DNA of 11,500 nt from Cristatella mucedo (GCA_009760855.2 WPIO01000026.1:4698501-4710000), one strand, 5' to 3'. Positions 1 to 8,346 are shown, numbered from the stretch's first letter. Translations and numbers: made by a program. The notes: generated by a model not told the origin, from the letters alone.

Positions 1-281
1 TTGCTTTCTGCAATACTGAACGAGCATTTTCTCGGAGATGCCAGCTCTCGATGTTTTGCGAATCACTTTCTTTTGGATGCAATCGTGTTCCTGATTATAT
101 GTGCTCGTGTGCGTGCGCGTCCCCCTGCCGTACTTTACATTGCACTTTCCATGTGCTTCTGTATGTTTGCACATGCTTGCCCGGATGTGTCTGTGTGTAT
201 GCCCCTGCTCATGTGCTGCAAGCAAGTTACTGCTCACTTGCTCTGTCTACAGCCTCTGTGTGTGGGTGTTCGCGTGCGTGC

Positions 282-285
<4 letters not shown>

Positions 286-324
<39 letters not shown>
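286..324. repeat. (TG)n microsatellite in a GT-rich tract
   Basis: This is an uninterrupted TG dinucleotide run of about 39 bases. It sits in a wider GT-rich, alternating purine-pyrimidine stretch from about 95 to 345. The Cys/Val-rich open frames across it are products of the repeat, not genes. Confidence 0.95.
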
Positions 325-325
<1 letters not shown>

Positions 326-345
326 ACGAACATGCATGTGTTCGC

Positions 346-700
346 ATCTTTTTTGTAGACAAGAATGTATGCTTGATCAATGATCAGTCGATTGGATGTG
401 CTGAAATTTTATTTTTAATTATTGCTAGTCATCTTGGCTCTGCTCTTTTTTGAGTTTTGCAGTTTAGATGATTTCTCAGCCATCCACATTGGTCTTTCTT
501 GGGTTCCCAGTGTCCATTGGCTGCACATAAGGCTGCCTGAGTTTCCACCTGATTGGCACAACAGAATCTTGACCCCTTATTTTTAGCATTTAATGGTGAG
601 GGTGGGTTTCTGCACACCACCCCCTCTGAAGAGCTGCCCACCTGGCCCGAGCTGGCCTTCCAAGTGAAGAATCTTTTAATTCACTGGTTCCAGGTGAAAT
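346..700. other. Unassigned AT-moderate stretch
   Basis: No coding exon, RNA gene or transposon end is recognised here. A 70-codon open frame lies on the minus strand (429-641) but shows no known motif. The stretch borders LINE fragments on its right and may itself be degraded repeat. Confidence 0.4.
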
Positions 701-742
701 GCTCCCTTTGCTGCTAATATGAAGTGCCTAGAAACTGATTTG
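701..742 (+). mobile_element. Short L2-like LINE 3'-tail fragment
   Basis: The segment from 704 (ccctttgctgc) through aagtgcctagaaa matches the 3' untranslated end of the better copy at 2910-2945. It stops where the TAA repeat of the adjacent minus-strand copy starts, giving a tail-to-tail pair. The fragment is short, so identity rests on this one block. Confidence 0.5.
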
Positions 743-1004
743 ATAATAATAATAATAACAATAAGACATTTGTATGGTACCATAAGAGAACTAAATGTCT
801 TTCTTGGCATTTTTCATGTGCATGTCGATTGATTAGTGATAACATGCACAGTGTCAGCACTCATAAGGATACAAAGAACCATTTACACGGACCCAGCAAA
901 AGCTTTGAAGAACACGTGTATTTATAACTTCTTTTTGAATGCCGTCAAGTCTGGGGATGTTGTGATGTCAATTGGGACTGACTTCCGGGCTTTTGGAGCA
1001 TATA

Positions 1005-1012
1005 GACTAAAG
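1005..1012. repeat. Left 8-bp target-site duplication of the hAT-type element
   Basis: GACTAAAG occurs here and again at 1429-1436, directly abutting both transposon ends. This is a perfect match. Confidence 0.88.
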
Positions 1013-1428
1013 CAGGGGTCTGCAAACTTTTCATACTAGTAGGCCATTTCAGGAGGTCAAGAAAGCAGGCTAGGCCAGAAGAAACCACGCCCAGTGTGCC
1101 GGGCCTGCAGAGTGGGCGTGACCAGACGAACAAACAGTCGAAACAGACTCGAAGAAATGCACGGCAATTATAGGGGTAGACATTTATCATCCCTCTCCGA
1201 TCAGGCTCATCTGTTTCTGTTTCATTCAAGCGCCTGATATCAGTTCTAAAAATAAACACGGGTGGGCCACAGCTTGACCTGCAACCAGCAGTATGGAAGA
1301 AAACATAACCCTGCCGATTCAATTAGGCCGGATCCTACACTAAATAACTGGGGGGGGGGCAGTAAGCCGGACTGGAGTACTCTAGCTAGGCCGTATCTGG
1401 CCTAGAGGCCGGAGTTTACCGACCTCTG
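1013..1428. mobile_element. Non-autonomous hAT-type DNA transposon (416 bp)
   Basis: The left end CAGGGGTCTGCAAACTTT and the right end, which reads CAGAGGTCGGTAAACTCC in reverse complement, are imperfect terminal inverted repeats (13 of the first 16 positions match). The element is flanked on both sides by the identical 8-bp sequence GACTAAAG (1005-1012 and 1429-1436). An 8-bp duplication and CAGGGGTC...AAACTT termini are hallmarks of hAT elements. There is no transposase inside, so it would need a partner element. The host LINE sequence resumes directly after the second duplication. A run of ten G lies near 1350. Confidence 0.88.
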
Positions 1429-1436
1429 GACTAAAG
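1429..1436. repeat. Right 8-bp target-site duplication of the hAT-type element
   Basis: This is an identical copy of GACTAAAG at 1005-1012. Removing 1013-1436 restores continuity with the LINE copies at 2440-2490 and 11400-11440. Confidence 0.88.
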
Positions 1437-1784
1437 GCATCGTCTCAAAAGGGTTTGAGATCGGTTCGAGGCACAGCTAAATGGCTTGAGTCGGAAGAGC
1501 AGGTGGGATGTCCGTGGCCTTATTGGGAAGAAGTTGGTATAGGTAGGCAGGAGAAAGAGAATAAAAGGACCTAAAAGAGAATTACAGAATCTTGAAGTCG
1601 ATGCACTGCTTGATTAGAAGGCAGTGAACTCTTCGGCGAGCAGTGGAGTAATGTGATAGTTGTGACGTTCTTGAAAGACAAGCTTAGCTCTATGCCGAGA
1701 CGTTCACCAAATGCTAGGGCCCTATTGCACAGGCTAGAAGACCTATAGTGAGATACTGAAGTCAAGATGGAATGCCCCTAAGGC

Positions 1785-1969
1785 ATGTTCCTGGCAACAT
1801 TTCCTGGATTCGTGTAAATTTCGCTTTGTCTACTTATGTGTGCCACTAACCATACTGACATGCTTCCCCTACTGCACATGTAAAGTGCCTAAAGAGAGAT
1901 TTCGTACCCTAAGGGTGCTGTAAACATGTCTTATTATTATTATTATTATCATTTTATTATTGTTATTTT
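1785..1969 (+). mobile_element. L2-like LINE 3'-end fragment with (TTA)n tail
   Basis: The stretch with tgccactaaccatact (about 1841) and taaagtgcctaaagagagat (1881-1900), followed by (TTA)n at 1931-1949, matches the untranslated 3' end of the neighbouring copy. Only the 3' untranslated region is present, as expected of a 5'-truncated insertion. The left edge is approximate. Confidence 0.7.
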
Positions 1970-2037
1970 TATGGACCAGCTTAGCTGTGGCATCCATCTA
2001 TAAAGAAGCTCGAATTTTGGTAATGGTATATAGCTGA

Positions 2038-2600
2038 AAGTCTGCCTACTTTCAGCCACGTAACGTTGGTACAATTGGGGCTTCTTTAGATGTTTAGACA
2101 GGGATACCACATATAAATTGGTCCACGCATTTGGGACGTCTGGTCTTGACTTCTGTAACTCACTGCTTGCTGGTCTACCGGCCTGTACAATCAGGTGCTT
2201 ACAGCTGGTGCAAAACTCTGCAGCTAGGCTTGTCTGTCGTGAGCATCGCAGTTGCCTCATCACACCACTTGTCACCGACCAGCACTGGCTCCCAATCAAG
2301 CAACACATCGACTTCAAGGTTTTGTCACTCACTTTCAGGTCCCGTCATTCTTTGGCTCCAGCCTACCTATCGGATCTACTTCCCCACCAGGCCAAGCATC
2401 GTACCACTCGCTTTTCGGGCAATAACTGTTTACCTGTACCTCGTACAAACCTCAAATCCTTTGGAAACCGTGCCTTTAGTTTGTATGCTCTCAAAGCCTG
2501 GAACTCACTCCCGACTTGTGTCACGACATCTCCTGAATTGACCACATTTGTAACTGAATGGAAAGAAACTAAAGAAAGAAAAACTAAAGAAAGAAACTAA
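2038..2600 (+). pseudogene. Relic C-terminal part of a LINE reverse-transcriptase polyprotein
   Basis: The sequence downstream of the polymerase core of L2/CR1-type ORF2 proteins is recognisable. KSAYFQPRN (from 2038) is in one frame. After a frameshift near 2070-2085, the second frame gives LVHAF, LDFCNSLLAGLP, LQLVQNSAARLV, HWLPIKQHIDFKVL, APAYLSDLL, VPRTNLKSFGNRAFS and KAWNSLP. These blocks are characteristic of the long tail of such LINE proteins. The catalytic YxDD region would be upstream and is absent. The frameshift, the TGA just before the KSAYFQPRN block and the repeat-driven altered ending (after about 2550) make it a pseudogene. Confidence 0.85.
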
Positions 2601-2705
2601 AAATGCATCCATTTATCACAGCATTTACTGGATCCCTGTGATTCGAACCTTTATGTGCTTATGCTTGCTGACACTGTGCATGCTGCCACTAACCATACTT
2701 GCATG

Positions 2706-2853
2706 TGCCGAGCTGGTTTTGTCCAGCCGTTAAGGTGCTCGCCCCTACCAAGGTCTGGCTGAGGTCGTGAGCTCGAGCCCCGAGGCACATGTGAAGCGCC
2801 TGAATAGAGATTAAGTTCTCAGTGCGCTATACAAATGCATTATGTTTATATTT
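2706..2853 (+). mobile_element. Chimeric SINE-like element: tRNA-like head plus LINE-type tail
   Basis: The head (about 2708-2785) contains tggttttgtccagccgttaa, resembling a Pol III A box, and gagctcgagcc (2769-2779), a degenerate B box. The tail (gtgaagcgcctgaatagaga, 2791-2810, then ttaagttctc and a gcgctatacaaatg end) closely matches the 3' terminus of the surrounding LINE family. The LINE untranslated region resumes afterwards at the ctaccactaacc block. Known in other animals: SINEs often share 3' tails with the LINE that mobilises them. Borders are approximate and no clear target duplication was found. Confidence 0.65.
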
Positions 2854-2974
2854 ATTTATTCTTGTTGTTTATTGAGCATGCTACCACTAACCATTTGATC
2901 ATGCTCCCTTTGCAGCAAATGTAAAGTGCCTAGAAAGAGATTGAGTTATCTGAGAGCGCTTTATCAAGTTTATT

Positions 2975-2976
<2 letters not shown>

Positions 2977-3006
<30 letters not shown>
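2977..3006. repeat. (TTA)n tail of the LINE copy
   Basis: About ten TAT/TTA trinucleotide units lie directly after the conserved gagagcgctttatcaag 3' end. The same trinucleotide closes the other copies of the family, so it is likely the LINE's own terminal repeat rather than an independent microsatellite. Confidence 0.85.
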
Positions 3007-4354
3007 CAAAGTAGGCAAAAACGACTGAAGCTGATGTGGTCGTCTAGTGAAGGGTCATTTTGGAAAAAAGACGCCCAAATTGTATACAGGTGCTACAGGA
3101 AATGTGGTCGCCGAGCCCATTTCGAGGATGAGGCTTTCCAGTTTCTGAGTGACATCCGGCCTATTATTTTCATAAAACAGTATTATTTTGCCACCTTGCA
3201 CAACGGAGCGACTGATTAGTATGCTCAGGTCCCACGTTCCTCATGATTGACTGCACTATCCCTGACATGAACTATGACAACTTCTTGCAAGCATGAGGGA
3301 AGGCTTGCATTGCTTTGTTAGGTGGCCTAATAATTCATTGACAGACATGGGCAAGTCGTTGTCGCTCCTGGGGTTGACCCTGCCTCCATCCATCAGACAG
3401 GATTGAATCTGAGGAGGAAATGCTATAGTCCTGTTGTGCTTCAGCGTCGAGGTGCCTTACATTGCTTTTGCCGCATTGTGTACACGAATCATTTCATTGA
3501 TGCAATGTGAAGGACGTCAAATTTACTTGAATAGCTGTTCGAGTTAATGGGAAAAACTGTATCTGGCAGATGGACAACGGCGTGGAAGCGAGTGGCCAAG
3601 GCTGCCAACTCTTTCTTTTTTTAAGCTCTATGCAGGCCTGGTTGGTTTGTATTACTTGAACTAAATCGAATGCTTGCAGTTGCAGTGCAACTTAGAGCAG
3701 AGCTCAGGGCAGACAAAGTTTGGCCGACGCCTGCCGATGCACTCACTATTTTTCGACCCTATAAAGCATTAGGAAAACGTTACATCCTTCCCACATTCGC
3801 CATTAGTCGGCTCTGGCATTCAAGTCTCGGTCTGTCATTCGGACCAAAGAGGGGGCACTAGCACTTAGCTAAAAATGTGCCACGTTGTGTGCATTGAAAT
3901 GTTGTCTGTAAATGAAATGACTTCATCTTGCCAGCCGTTAATCTACTGAAAGAACCGTGTACCGATTTCCTCCTAGTTTACCAGGCCCAGTGCCCTCACT
4001 TTTGTCGGTTCGATAAAAAACAAGAAGATCGATTAGACAAAGATGTCGTATACGAGATCACAGACGGTCGTGCTATTCCCCATTAAGCAGGCGCCTCCAG
4101 CGGCAAGCAGACGTGAACCAAAAGATCTGAGAAGTAGCTTTGTAATCTTACCGATTTCTTATATTGATTAAAGTTGGCCTTCGGCATAGGAATGTCAAAG
4201 AATGTCAGGCTAGAGCACACGCTAATGAGCCGGCTGCTTGCAACAGCCGTAATAGTTCTTTCCGGATTCTTCGTTTTCTAAGCATTGTGCTCTGATGTGT
4301 TGGGGAAAAAAAGAAAAGAAAATAGCATGTCCTTGCGTTTCCGTGTGTTTGTAG
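3007..4354. other. Unassigned stretch upstream of the first visible COX18 exon
   Basis: This stretch is expected to be intron if the COX18 N-terminal exon lies further upstream. I see no convincing exon, RNA gene or transposon end. Two small open frames (3034-3219 and 3670-3861) have weak resemblance to the loop expected before the ENCHP exon but lack a GT donor in the needed phase. They are not annotated as exons. Confidence 0.5.
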
Positions 4355-4502
4355 ATGCGGAAGCTGCGTAGAGAAGCGTTTATTCGGGAGAACTGCCACC
4401 CGGCCAAGGGCATCCTCGTCGTGTTCACGCAGATACCTCTGTGGATAGCCGTGTCGTTGGCATTGAGGAACCTGTGCGGCGCTTTCTTTGACACCGGCTT
4501 TG
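4355..4502 (+). CDS. COX18: COX18 internal exon encoding the ENCHP loop and a membrane segment
   Basis: The acceptor is tttgtag just before 4355 and the donor is gtaggt at 4503. The exon holds 49 codons plus one base (G). The in-frame codon immediately upstream is TAG, which fixes the exon edge and shows that the ATG at 4355 is most likely an internal methionine, not the start codon. It aligns with the internal MRRL methionine of vertebrate COX18. An expected upstream exon must end on a complete codon (phase 0). Confidence 0.92.
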
Positions 4503-5575
4503 GTAGGTTCGCGCTGGCGTTGGGGTTTCAATATAAATATTCGTTCATCATTTAACCGTGGCTCAGTGCAAGCTGCAACTCCGCCACACCATTTCCTCCC
4601 TGTCCCCAAAAACACACCGTGCTCGAGACAGCATTGACCTCTCTCAAACTATTGTCTGTCTCTTTCTCTCGATGTGTGTGTGTGTGTGTGCCGGCGCCAC
4701 TTGAGGTGCAGATCATTGCCCACCCAGTGGCTGCCGTGTGGTCATACCTGATTTCGTTTCCTATTTTTACAGATGTGAGCCACCTGATCGCACCGGGCAT
4801 GCAAGGCGAGGGCGCACTATGGTTTCCTGACCTCACCGTCCGGGATCCCACGTGGGCCCTGCCCGTTGGCCTGGGCTTGAGCAACCTGGCAATCGTGGAG
4901 GTGAGCTAGAGGCGGTTATGGCAGCCGCCGGCCAGTGGAGCGTCGTGTTGCTCAGCTCCTTCCATCCCACTCACAAGGATTAGTGTTCATGGGTTGCGTG
5001 GCATCGTGCTGCACGCTTTACACTGTGCCTGCAGATATTTTTATGGTTCGCCACCATTCAAAGCTGATTTGTCATGTCAGGTGCTTAGTCACGTTCACGC
5101 ATGCCTGGTCTTGGATCCATCTGATGCTCTGAAGTCTCTAGTGCCTTGTCATGTTACACAAATGCTAACAGTGGTGATAGTCTGTAGCATTCGGTTTCTC
5201 GATAATTGAAGTTTGTTACTCCATGAAATCTACGGATTTTAACGCTTGCACTGTCGTAAGTCTCCCTTCTGCTCTGTGCACCTCCGGCATCAGCTATTTT
5301 AGCTAGCTAACCCCGCCCCACTCAGCTAACCCCCGGCTCCCACTCAGCTAACCCCCGGCTCCCACTCAGTAGTTTTTGTACATGCTTTGAGTGGTCATGT
5401 AACAGCTCGCTAACACGTGCTTACCATTGAGCTAATGCCACTTAAGTCACACCCCAGTGAGGAAGTCTGTTGTAGCAGCATAGCTGTTGCGCTGCTGCCT
5501 GTTCTGCTGCTGATGTTGGTTGTGCCGTTTGCTTGGTCTTGAGAGAAAGAGAGAACAGACACACAGAGAAAGAGC

Positions 5576-5623
<48 letters not shown>

Positions 5624-8346
5624 CAGACAGAGACACAGAGAGAGGGGAGAAAGGGACACAGAGTGAAGCACCAGTGGTTATGACCGGTAGCCGATTGTGA
5701 CTGCCTGTAATTGCCGATTGTGGGTTAGCAGCAGGCTCAATAAACTAGTAATTGTATTACGAGCTGTGTGCCACATGTGTCTGTGCATGTGAATGCGTGT
5801 GCTGGAGCGAGACTGCAAACAGCAGATATCTGCTGCTCATGCATGCCGGCTGCTAGGCGAACGCCTAGTGGGGGAGGCTGATTGCTTCACTCCGACGTCA
5901 CGGTCGGTGGCAGCTAGCAATTCAGCTAGAGCCCCAGCACTTCGGCTAGAGCCCCAGTACTGCAGCACGTGCTGTTCCATAGCTCTGCTTATAAGTAAAG
6001 GTCACTATGAACGAATGCACGCCAGCCCCAGTAAGTGGGTGAGCTAGCCCCCTCTCAAGCTATATGCTCGGTTGTACATGCATGCTCGCTTGCACATGCG
6101 TGTGCACTTGCATGTGTGCAAATTCGAGCACCTGTGTTGCAATGAGTGTAAGTATCTCTCTCTCTCTCTACTGCTCAAACTGGTAGTTAATTGAGCTGCA
6201 CTGCATTTCTGGTGCCACATTGGGTGCTAGCCATAAATGGGCTTGCCCATCCTGCCTCTGACCTTTCGATGTGTGGCAAGCCGAGCGCACGAAGTGGCTT
6301 GGGTCAGTGTGCGCTAACCGACTGTAATATTCTTTTATTGCAATTGAAGGCAGTTGGCCACAAATGCACTTGGTTTTTTGGAGGCCCCAAGCCGGAGACT
6401 CTGCATCGTCCAATGTCATCGGTGCACTTGTACGCTGGCCTACTGTCTCTGTTTTCTCTCCCTCTCTCTCTCTCTCTCTCGTTAGTAGGATCTGCAGTGA
6501 TTTCCCCCTCTTTTACTCTATATTTTGTTATCGAAAAATAACCGCCCCCACCAGTCGGAGCAGGTATCCCTTGCCTAGTGGGACCTCTGCAATAAGACAG
6601 AACGTGTCTGCCTGTTGGGCAGGGCTAGGTCTCACTCCCACAGCTTTTGGTGTGCAGTTGCCACACGTAGCTATGGGCAAAATCAGCTGCTTCATTGTGC
6701 GCACTGCCTTGTCACAGTTACATTTGTCGCAGCTGGCTCAATTTACATAAACTTGTTAAATATACGAGAAACAAGAACGAATTGAAAGGAGAACACGGGT
6801 CACAGGTATATTCATTCCTATTATTATCGGTACTATTATGTCGATGAGTGTGCAGACTAGAGCCAATTTATTAAGTCAAAGTGACACATTATTCTATCGT
6901 TGGAGCTTAGCAGCAACAACCAGTCCCTTTACTCGCCTGTATTACAGCAATGGATAATGCCGACGAGGAATCTGGCTACGTTTTAAGGCTAATTTGCAGT
7001 CTTAATGTGGAACATGTAACGTGAGGCCCAGCTGCTGGTTAGGCCAGACAGCGTGCCTTTGAAGAAGCGTTGGCACCAACTCGAAGGCCGTTTGGTCGAT
7101 ATGAGGCTCGACTTGTTGCCATTTATGTCATTTTGGTTGCACGTGTGCTTACACACACCGAAGCTTGCTGTGTGTCAAGTAGGACTGACCTGAGATCGGG
7201 TCTTGGATTCGATAGCTGTCTAAAAAGTGCCGCGCTGTCACGATAACAGCGTTTGAGCCGGTGGTGCTCGCTCGAAAAGTCATCTATTCACTTGCTGCCA
7301 TTTCCTTTGCCACTCAGCCCGCCCGCCCTAGTGATTCGAATGCTAACTCTCCCTCGCATGTCTGTTTTGAAGCTGACTCAGCTGTGGTCACTGCTGCACT
7401 GTCTATGAACAAAAACGGTGGTGCTTTTCTGCCGGCAAAGCCTCTTGTGGCTGACGGTAGACTAATGCATCGCTCTGACTTATAAGGACTGGTGCACACG
7501 TGTACATTCCTCGACGTTGTATAAGCATTTTTTGTATCACCCTAAGAGAACTCTCTCTGTGCAAACTCCTTCTCGGCGCTTTAGGTGTGGGTTTTCGGTG
7601 TTGCTACGAAGCGCCTTAGCTTCTGCCTCGCTGGCATGCCTCGCTGGCGACCGAATAGCCTAGCGTTGGCCCAATGCTGTGCCAGTGGCGAGTGCTGACC
7701 AGCTCGTTGTACCCGCTGCCAATCATTGTGTGGACACTGTGGCTGCAGATACCGTGCGCGGCTGCGTGCACCCAGCTGTAGAGACCACGCCTCCGCCGTG
7801 TAAACCAGACGGTGGGCAATTCGTTGGGTGCACTTCATCTGGTGCAGGTCCGTCAAACACGCATGACCAGGCAGCCGCCGCTGCTCGGCAACTGCTTAAA
7901 CATCAGCAAAAACTGCTACGCGGCTGCAGCAAGCTGTCACCGGCCAGCAGTGCATTGGCATTGAACCGCTATTGCGTAGCTACTTTTCGTCGGCAGTAGT
8001 TCTACGTGCGCAAATGGCACTGGCTTGGCACTGTTTGCTTGTAGATACAGCAGGCCGGTCCGGGTGGCTGGCTGAAGAATCTGTTCCGACTGATCAGTCT
8101 GCTCATGATTCCGCTAGCGGCGATCATGCCCAGTGTAAGCAACCGGGCATGTGCGTGCATGCGCGCGCAGTTGAGGACCAGCTATTGCAATCGTGCAGCA
8201 GCCGCTGTACCGCCTCGCTGTATTCATGTCTCTTTCTCTTGCAGGCCATGTCCTGGTACTGGCTGTGCTCGAGCCTTTTTGGCCTCGCTCAGAACGTGGC
8301 CTTCAAGTACATCGACCGAAGGTCGAAGGGCACGAGTGCAGCATAA
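4355..8346 (+). CDS. COX18: COX18, cytochrome c oxidase assembly insertase; 3' half, four joined exons
   Basis: Exons 4355-4502, 4773-4900, 8045-8134 and 8245-8346 join in frame to 155 residues and a TAA. Known role of the family: COX18 is the OXA1/YidC-type insertase of the mitochondrial inner membrane that exports the C-terminal domain of COX2 during complex IV assembly. Visible signatures in order: ENCHPAKG (residues 12-19) leading into a transmembrane segment with QIPLWIAVSLALRNL (about 26-40); LWFPDLTVRDPTWALPVG (65-82), typical of COX18 and followed by a hydrophobic stretch; FRLISLLMIPLAAIMPS (106-122); and YWLCSSLFGLAQN (127-139), the last membrane segment. The C-terminus is short and basic. 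Human COX18 is roughly 330 residues, so the mitochondrial presequence, the first membrane segment and the matrix loop are missing and should be encoded upstream. The family call is secure. COX18 rather than OXA1L is favoured by the LWFPDLT..D..W block and the YWLCSS motif. Confidence 0.93.
4676..4690. repeat. Short (TG)n run in a COX18 intron
   Basis: About seven TG units lie within the 270-base intron between the first two visible COX18 exons. Confidence 0.8.
4773..4900 (+). CDS. COX18: COX18 internal exon encoding the LWFPDLT block
   Basis: The acceptor is preceded by a pyrimidine-rich stretch ending tttttacag at 4772; the donor is gtgagc at 4901. The first two bases complete a GAT codon with the last base of the previous exon, and the exon ends on a full GAG codon. 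It encodes residues 50-92 of the joined product: a loop, the COX18-type LWFPDL block and a hydrophobic segment ending SNLAIVE. The upstream intron is only 270 bases and contains a short (TG)n run near 4676-4690. Confidence 0.93.
5303..5369. repeat. 22-bp tandem repeat, about three units
   Basis: The 22-base unit CACTCAGCTAACCCCCGGCTCC occurs exactly at 5319-5340 and 5341-5362. A partial unit follows (5363-5369) and a diverged one precedes (5303-5318). It lies inside the long COX18 intron. It is too short and too few in copy to be a satellite. Confidence 0.9.
5581..5622. repeat. (AG)n microsatellite in a purine-rich tract
   Basis: Twenty-one uninterrupted AG units are flanked on both sides by imperfect purine-rich sequence (about 5540-5665). 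It lies within the COX18 intron. Confidence 0.95.
5820..5868. repeat. Cluster of two perfect short palindromes
   Basis: CAGCAGATATCTGCTG (5820-5835) is a perfect 16-bp palindrome. CTAGGCG-AA-CGCCTAG (5853-5868) is a perfect 7-bp inverted repeat with a 2-base centre. They are 17 bases apart. No function can be assigned; they lie in an intron. Confidence 0.75.
5921..5960. repeat. 20-bp tandem duplication
   Basis: Two adjacent, nearly identical 20-base units of the form ttcRgctagagccccagYac sit just downstream of the palindrome pair. The copies differ at only two positions, suggesting a recent slippage duplication. Confidence 0.75.
6153..6168. repeat. Short (TC)n run
   Basis: About eight TC units lie in the long COX18 intron. 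Confidence 0.8.
6453..6480. repeat. (TC)n microsatellite
   Basis: A pyrimidine-only tract of TC units with one ccc interruption lies in the long COX18 intron. Confidence 0.85.
8045..8134 (+). CDS. COX18: COX18 short 30-codon exon encoding the FRLISLLMIP segment
   Basis: This 90-base exon has no start codon of its own and was found by looking for the missing stretch between SNLAIVE and YWLCSS. Its acceptor is gcttgtag at 8044 and its donor gtaagc at 8135. Both ends are phase 0, matching its neighbours. It encodes a glycine-rich loop, then WLKNLFRLISLLMIPLAA and IMPS, which match the S.LMIP.AA..PS block of COX18. The in-frame codon before it is TAG, supporting the boundary. The loop looks about six residues shorter than in human COX18. 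Confidence 0.9.
8245..8346 (+). CDS. COX18: COX18 terminal exon with stop codon
   Basis: A strong acceptor (tctctttctcttgcag, ending 8244) closes a 110-base intron. The exon encodes 33 residues, starting AMSWYWLCSSLFGLAQN, and ends with TAA at 8344-8346. The YWLCSS..GL.QN block is the conserved final membrane segment of COX18. The tail YIDRRSKGTSAA is short, polar and basic, as expected for a matrix-facing end. Confidence 0.95.
   Translation, partial: AMSWYWLCSSLFGLAQNVAFKYIDRRSKGTSAA

Larger units (their letters stand above)
743..1775 (-). mobile_element. L2-like LINE copy, degraded, interrupted by a hAT-type element
   Basis: Read on the minus strand, this is the 3' part of a non-LTR retrotransposon. 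From 1775 to 1437 it parallels the plus-strand copy at about 2145-2460, covering the region after the reverse transcriptase core. After the inserted element, 1012 down to 925 encodes a YAPKAR..VP...TTSPDLT.F block equivalent to YALKAWNSLP..VTTSPELTTF in the other copy. It then passes through the 3' untranslated end to a terminal (TAA)n at 743-759. The reading frame is broken at several places, so it is a dead copy. The clade call (L2/CR1-like) is from motif recognition only. Confidence 0.8.
1969..3006 (+). mobile_element. L2-like LINE copy, 5'-truncated, with a nested SINE-like insertion
   Basis: This is the best-preserved plus-strand copy of the family. Coding-like sequence begins near 1971 (MDQL-like), has a damaged patch, then runs as a relic open frame to about 2600, followed by the 3' untranslated region and a (TTA)n tail at 2977-3006. 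Near 2540-2600 it has gained a purine-rich aaagaaacta-type repeat absent from the copy at 11169-11500. A SINE-like element interrupts the 3' untranslated region at about 2706-2853. The element is truncated and lacks the catalytic reverse transcriptase and endonuclease parts. Confidence 0.85.
4901..8044 (+). other. Long COX18 intron (3.1 kb) rich in simple repeats
   Basis: The intron has a gtgagc donor and a ttgtag acceptor. It holds a 22-bp tandem repeat, a (GA)n tract, two (TC)n tracts and a group of short palindromes, listed separately. The remaining sequence, including 6500-7950, shows no protein, RNA gene or transposon that I recognise. Open frames inside it (for example 7679-7999) have no recognisable domain and are probably chance. 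Confidence 0.8.

Noticed and set aside
51-383. Cys-rich open frames across the GT-rich tract on the plus strand
   Set aside because: They are translations of the (TG)n repeat and its GT-rich flanks, with no exon signals or domain.
945-1322. 125-codon minus-strand open frame
   Set aside because: It spans the left boundary of the hAT-type element and runs from transposon sequence into LINE sequence in a frame unlike the LINE protein; no transposase motif is present.
1571-1765. 64-codon minus-strand open frame
   Set aside because: It lies within the degraded LINE copy but is largely out of the LINE protein frame; it is an accidental frame.
3034-3104. Possible upstream COX18 exon (WKKDAQIVYRCYRK resembles the loop before the ENCHP exon)
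   Set aside because: No GT donor ends it in phase 0, no pyrimidine-rich acceptor precedes it, and the residues upstream do not match the family.
3670-3768. Possible upstream COX18 exon (ADALTIFRPYK preceded by a cttgcag acceptor)
   Set aside because: The only GT donor nearby gives phase 1, but the next exon needs phase 0. A GC donor after TATAAA would fit the frame but has a poor consensus. The similarity is weak.
7679-7999. 106-codon plus-strand open frame just upstream of a COX18 exon
   Set aside because: It lies in the intron, shows no domain, is low-complexity in places (Ala/Pro/Gln) and has no supporting splice signals.
7972-8346. 124-codon open frame ending in the COX18 C-terminus
   Set aside because: Its final part is the true terminal exon, but the rest reads through intron and through the preceding exon in the wrong frame; splice sites at 8045, 8134 and 8244 explain the sequence better.
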